Below are positions 59,701 to 64,000 of a stretch of DNA of 64,000 nucleotides, in pieces (the stretch's first letter is position 1; each line of letters begins with the position of its first letter). The position numbers and the translations under genes are program-made. The stretch comes from Cordia subcordata. Its lineage: Eukaryota; Streptophyta; Magnoliopsida; Boraginales; Cordiaceae. The notes below the pieces were generated by a model. It ran no database searches. It was given only the letters and a program-made list of their open reading frames with translations, and was not told the DNA's origin. Where the stretch lies: assembly GCA_028554755.1 (NCBI GenBank), contig JAPTOF010000006.1, forward strand, positions 14,879,001 through 14,943,000, read 5' to 3'.

Positions 59701-61605
59701 GTTTCCCTTAGTTCTACCAATGTGTTTGAGCCATCCCATAGCGAGTCCTTGTCTCCCCACTCGTCCTCTTCCCTATTACCTCTCTTTGCATCGTCATCAC
59801 CTTCTTCTAAAGCCCCTTGTGTCAGAGTGGTCTAGTGCTCATCCTCCCCCCTCCACCTTTTCTCAACCGGTCAATAATCACCCCATGCAGACACGTGCAA
59901 AGTCTAGTATTCACAAGCAAAAGGAAATCTTGCCTATGTCTGCTACTTGAGAACTTGTTGAGCCCACATCCTCCATTATAGCATCTTGTAGTCCACATTG
60001 GCATCGTGCCATGACTGATGAATTTAATGCATTTAATGAGAATCACATGTAGGATCTTATCCCATCATCTCTAACCAGAAATATAGTCGACTGTAAATGG
60101 TTTTATAGAATCAAGTACAATGCTGATGGGACAATTGAGAGGTACAAAGGTCCCCTTATGGCTCAGGGGTTTCATCAATAGGCAGTTGTTGACTATTTTG
60201 AAACTTTCAGTCTAGTTGTTAAACCCATTACTATCCGTACTATTTTAACTATTGGTTTCTCTATGTTATGGGTCACTTGGAAACTAGATGTGAAAAATGC
60301 CTTTCTGTATGGGTTCTTAACTAAAGAGGTATATATGAAACAACCTTAGGGTTTCATTGATCCTTAGAGCCTTAATCACGTTTGCAAGTTGAAAAAGGCT
60401 CCTTATAGGTTACAACAAGCTTCTCGAGCTTGGTTTCATCAGTTTAGCTCTTTTCTTTTTTCTCATGGTTTCACTTGTAGCTCTGATGACACCTCGATGT
60501 TTACTTATTGTACCTCTCACAACATGCTTGTTCTTCTTTTATATGTAGATAATATTGTACTCATTGAAAGCTGATCTTCTCTTCTATTTCAGTTTATTAA
60601 TATTCTCAGCACTCAATTTGCTATGAAAGACTTGGGCGATCTGCATTATTTTTTGGGCATTCATGTTACTCGAACCTTTACATCTCTTTCTTTAAACTAG
60701 TCCAAATATGCATAAGACCTACTTCACAAGTTCTTCATGTCTAATGCAAAGCCTGTTAAGATGCCCCTTCCTTCCAAGTCCCTGCCATCTCTCTCTGATA
60801 GTGATCTCTTAGATGATCCCACTGAATTTTGTAGTATGGTTGGTGGTTTACAATACTTAACATTAACCCGATCTAATTTAGCTTTTGCGGTCAATTTGGT
60901 TTGCCAATTTATGCATGCACCTCGCACTTAGCATTATCAATTGGCCAAGCACATTCTCCGCTATCTTAAAAGCACCATTGATCAAGGTCTAACATTGACA
61001 ATTGCTACTAATCCCTCTCTTATAGCTTATGCAGATGCTAATTCGGCAAGTTGTCTAGATAGTCGCCACTCCACCATAGGTTTTGCTTTATTCTTGGGCC
61101 ACAATCTTCTCTCATGGTAGTAAAAGAAATAGCCTACTATTTCTCGCTTGAGCACAAAAATTGAATATCGTGCTCTTTCGTATGCTTTAGCAGAAACTTA
61201 TTAGGTATGACAGCTTCTACACAAGAAAGTTGTGATAACATCTCAACAACTTACATGACGGCAAATCTAGTTCAACATGCTCACACCAAACCTGTTGAAA
61301 TAGATTTCCATTTCATCAGTGAGAAAGTTGCTCAAGGTGATGTTTTGGTTAAATTCGTTCCCACTGGGTCACAATTAGCAAACATTTTTACTAAGGCTTT
61401 GTCATCTAGTCGGTTCTAGGAATTGAAGACCAATCTTGCCGTGCTTCTATCCTGTTCAAATTGAGGGGGTATATTAGTGTGTATATATAGCATGTCAATA
61501 TGTATCCTTTTTATAAGGCTAAAGTTGTGATTGTACTCATGATATTCAAGAATAAATACAAGAAGAGCACCCTAGTTTAGGTGTGCGACAATAATTCTTT
61601 ATATA
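56789..61605 (+). mobile_element. Copia-4, full-length LTR retrotransposon inside Copia-3
   Basis: A 4.8-kb Ty1/Copia element with short LTRs, 56789-56918 (130 bp) and 61474-61605 (132 bp), and perfect TGGTA duplications (56784-56788 and 61606-61610). The LTRs start TTA(A/G)TGTGTATATATAGC and end CTyTATA rather than TG...CA. A primer-binding-like TGGTATCA follows the 5' LTR (56919) and a TTGAGGGGGTATA purine tract precedes the 3' LTR. Removing the element with one duplicate restores the Copia-3 RT frame. Confidence 0.88.
56966..61420 (+). pseudogene. Copia-4 gag-pol, broken
   Basis: Gag-pol in Copia order with many stops and frame changes. Gag includes 'DHTNYHVWRSQM' (about 57,275). The protease region reads 'WYPNSTSLVHIT' (about 58,258), with Asn where the catalytic Asp belongs, so it is inactive. 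Integrase zinc region is 'WHQRLGHLDSG...CVECKIGK' (about 58,665-58,785), with the core at 58,840-59,420. The linker has 'NNHPMQTRAKSS' (about 59,877). RT runs 60,030-60,930, where the catalytic box is YVDN (about 60,541) instead of YVDD. RNase H has 'AYADANSASCLDSRHSTIGF' (about 61,027-61,086), and the end is 'HTKPVEIDFHFISEKVAQG' and 'SQLANIFTKAL'. Both enzymatic sites are lost. Confidence 0.88.
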
Positions 61606-61937
61606 TGGTACAAGATCTGACTCTTCATTATTATACAAGCAGGGGTTGGCTATTGCCTACATACTTGTTTATGTTGATAATTTGCTAGTCACAGGGAATA
61701 ATATGGAGTTCACAAAATCAATTATCATTGGTCTATCAACTAAATTTGTTGTGAAAGATCTAGGCACTCTTAATTATTTTTTGGGAGCCGAGGTTATTTC
61801 ACATCCTACGGGGCTATTCCTTTGCAGCATAAATATATAACTATAAGTGATCTCCTAGAGAAGTTCAATAAGATAGGTGTAAAACCGTCGACAACTTGCA
61901 TGGGACTTTCTACCCACTTAGTTCATGATGATAGCCC
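61606..61937 (+). pseudogene. Copia-3 RT C-terminal fragment
   Basis: Reads 'AIAYILVYVDNLLVTGNNME' (about 61,650-61,710), the RT catalytic box with YVDN for YVDD, then 'VKDLGTLNYFLGAEV' and 'CMGLSTHLVHDDSP'. It stops where Copia-5 begins. The remaining RNase H must lie beyond Copia-5, outside the window. Confidence 0.82.
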
Positions 61938-62217
61938 TGTTAGAAAATAAACTTGATTTAGAATTTGGATATGTTTAGGAGTCCAAATTATATAAGAATT
62001 AGTTTCTCAGTTATTTTCCTAATCCAGTTAAGATTAATTTATTAGCTATTTTAATATGTAAAGGATTGGTTTAACCAAATCTTATTTAGTTTTGGATTTC
62101 TAGAGTAGCCTATATATAGAGGTGAGAGCTTTCAGTTATAGATGCCTAAGTTAAAAGAGATAATAAAGTTTAATATATTCTATCTATATTTAAAATAGCC
62201 TCTTCCACTTTCTAACA
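61938..62217 (+). repeat. Copia-5 5' LTR
   Basis: 280 bp, TGTTAGAA to CTAACA, with short inverted ends TGTTAG/CTAACA typical of LTRs. Confidence 0.88.
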
Positions 62218-62242
62218 AAGTGGTATCTAAAGCTAGGTAAAT

Positions 62243-64000
62243 ATGATGGCTAATGGGATGCTTCCATTTCAATTCCCTCGCCTGACGAAGGATAATTACG
62301 ATAATTGGGCAATTCGTCTAAAAGCCCTTGGCTCTCAAGATGCTTCGGAGATTGTAGAAAAAGGCTACACGGAACTAGATGAAGATGCAACTTTGAATCA
62401 AGCTCAAAAAGACATGTTGACAAGATCTCGTGAGAAAGATCAACAAGCTCTTTCTATCATCCATCTATGTTTGGATGAAACAATGTTCGAGAAGATTTCA
62501 TGTGCCACTACTGCGAAGAAAGCATGGGAGATTCTCCAAAAATCCCAAAAAGGAGTTGACAAGGTGAAAAAGGTTCGTCTTCAGACTCTAAGAGGCGAGT
62601 TCGAATCTCTCTATATGAATGATAGTAAATCTATATAAGATTATATTTCAAGAGTGTAGGTAGTTTCTAATCAATTAAAAAGATATGGAGAAGATTTGAA
62701 AGATGTTTGTGTAGTAGAAAAAATCCTTTGTTCTTTGCATCCAAAATATGAATATATTGTTGTAGCCATTGAAGAATCAAAGGATTTAGATACCATGTCC
62801 ATTGATGAACTCATAGGTTCATTACAAGCCCATGAAGAAAGACATAAAAAGAAGGATAAGGAAGTCCTTGAAAAAGTTCTTCAAACCAATCTTATTTTGA
62901 AGAAAGAAGAAAGCTCCAATAATAATGGAGGCCAAGGAAGACGAAGATGTGGTCGTGGACAAAGAGGGTGAGGACGTGGTGAAAGAAGAGGATTTAATCT
63001 ATCCAATCAAGAAGATAACAACACACAAGGACTTGGGCATGGAAGAGGCAAAGGAAAGCATGATAAATCGTCAATTCAATGTTACTATTGTAAAAAATTT
63101 GGGCATTATTCTTATGAATGTAGAAAAAATCCAAAAGTTATGGTTGAGAAAGCAAATTACATAGAGAAACAAGACGAAGAGGAGATAACCTTGTTGATGG
63201 CTTATCAAGGTGAACCTAATAGAGATGGGACTTCGTGGGATCTTGGTACAGCAGCTAGCAATCACATGAGTGAAAAAAGGAGTATGTTTGCAGAGCTTGA
63301 TGAAACTGTCAAGGGTAATGTAAAATTTGGAGATAGCTCTACGATCTCTGTGGAAGGCAAAGGTAAGATTTTAATCCGTTTGAAAGATGGAAGGCATCGT
63401 CTTATTTCTGAAGTTTATTATGTGCCAAAATTAAAAAGTAATATTTTGAGTCTTGGCCAACTTCTTAAAAAAAATTACACAATTTTATTGGAAGATAAAC
63501 ATTGTGTAATAAGGGATGAAAATAATGTTTTCATAACAAAAGTGCCAATGACAAGAAATAGATTGTTTGTATTAAATATTCAGAATGATACAACAAAATG
63601 TTTTAAAGCTTGTGTAAAAGAAACTTTTTGGCTTTGGCATTTGAGATTTGGGCATATAAATTTTGAAAATTTGTCTTTGATGTCAAAAAATAATATGGTG
63701 AATGGATTGCCTCTCATCAATTATCCGGAGCAAATCTATGAAGGCTGTCTTCTTGGGAAACAAGCTAGGAAAAGTTTTCCACATAAGGCTATATCAAGAG
63801 CAAGGAGGCCACTTGAACTTGTCTATACCGATATTTGTTGGCTTATATATCCAAGTTCTTATGGTAAAAATAAGTACTTTATTCTTGTCATTGATGATTA
63901 TAGCCGTAAAACTTAGGTCTATTTCCTAAAAGAAAAATCTGAAGCTTTTGAAAAGTTCAAGATATTTAAGGCCCTTGTTAAAAAGGAAAGTGGTTATGAG
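62243..64000 (+). pseudogene. Copia-5 gag-pol, partial, few lesions
   Basis: One continuous frame from Met at 62243 to the window end, interrupted only by stops near 62636, 62657, 62969 and 63914. Gag starts 'PFQFPRLTKDNYDNWAIRL' and carries a UBN2-type body. A Gly/Arg-rich tail and an intact CCHC zinc knuckle (CYYCKKFGHYSYEC, about 63,080-63,120) follow. The protease region reads 'WDLGTAASNHMS' (about 63,237-63,272) where Copia elements have LDTGASNHM, so the catalytic Asp is replaced. Next are the GAG-pre-integrase domain ('WLWHLRFGHINFENL', about 63,630) and the integrase start ('LELVYTDIC...YFILVIDDYSRKT'), after which the Trp codon is a stop (63914). Integrase rest, RT and RNase H lie outside. 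Confidence 0.87.

Larger units (their letters stand above)
51108..61937 (+). mobile_element. Copia-3, old LTR retrotransposon split by later insertions
   Basis: A Ty1/Copia remnant in four blocks: about 51108-51791, 53823-54514, 56534-56788 and 61606-61937, counting the target duplications. Each gap is a younger element with its own target duplication (TRIM, solo LTR, Copia-4), and Copia-5 interrupts the end. Domains run in order across the gaps: integrase, linker, RT start, RT fingers/palm, RT end. No LTR belonging to this element was found in the window, so its limits are unknown. Confidence 0.85.
61938..64000 (+). mobile_element. Copia-5, 5' part, runs off window
   Basis: The 5' LTR is 61938-62217 (280 bp, TGTTAGAAAATAAAC...TTTCTAACA) with a TATATATAGAGG box near 62110. 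A primer-binding-like TGGTATCTAAAGC follows at 62221. It inserted into the end of Copia-3 RT. Its right end and target duplication are outside the window. It looks younger than the others: coding stays in a single frame for about 1.75 kb. Confidence 0.88.

Noticed and set aside
1..64000. CRISPR array, bacterial operon, integron or phage-like module
   Set aside because: No regularly spaced identical repeats, no prokaryotic gene organisation; all large features are plant genes or plant transposons.

Overview
This window is nuclear DNA from a flowering plant, most likely a eudicot. It is AT-rich, has two intact plant genes separated by long AT-rich spacers, and the rest is transposable-element debris of typical plant families. 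I cannot name the species. I found no CRISPR array, operon, functional RNA gene or prokaryotic feature, and no clearly new biological system. The strongest content is an unusually readable set of nested insertions whose order can be worked out from target-site duplications (TSDs).

Layout: 1-2920 is a broken Mutator-like (MULE) transposase gene on the minus strand, followed by an array of short inverted GAACTTC/GAAGTTC motifs and a PIF-type MITE. The first real gene, a single-exon cation/calcium exchanger (CCX family, minus), lies at 5638-7599. Directly upstream of it is the 3' end of a decayed Helitron (minus strand, about 8126 to 19009). That Helitron was split by a Copia element (Copia-1, 8458-11343), itself split by a solo LTR (9358-10681), and separately by a 3.4-kb PIF/Harbinger element (15341-18757). 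Next come a hAT (MYM-type) transposase remnant, a TRIM array, a tRNA-derived SINE with a 17-bp TSD, and a full-length decayed Copia element (Copia-2, 21572-26647). Three MITEs occupy 28.6-30.4 kb.

The second real gene is a seven-exon class 3 (mono-/diacylglycerol-type) lipase on the plus strand, coding exons 32362-37888, predicted 672 aa, with consistent GT-AG junctions and phases. From 38 to 51 kb the sequence is AT-rich spacer holding a tRNA-Ile pseudogene, several tandem repeats (one built from MITE-like ends), a hAT-type MITE carrying a nested PIF-type MITE, and a plastid-like trnL-UAG remnant.

From about 51.1 kb to the end, one decayed Copia element (Copia-3) has been hit at least four times: by a TRIM that itself received a 1.49-kb solo LTR, by a 2.0-kb minus-strand solo LTR, by Copia-4 (56789-61605), and by the youngest-looking one, Copia-5 (from 61938), which runs off the window. 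The two host genes have unrelated jobs, endomembrane cation exchange and lipid hydrolysis; nothing suggests that they work together.
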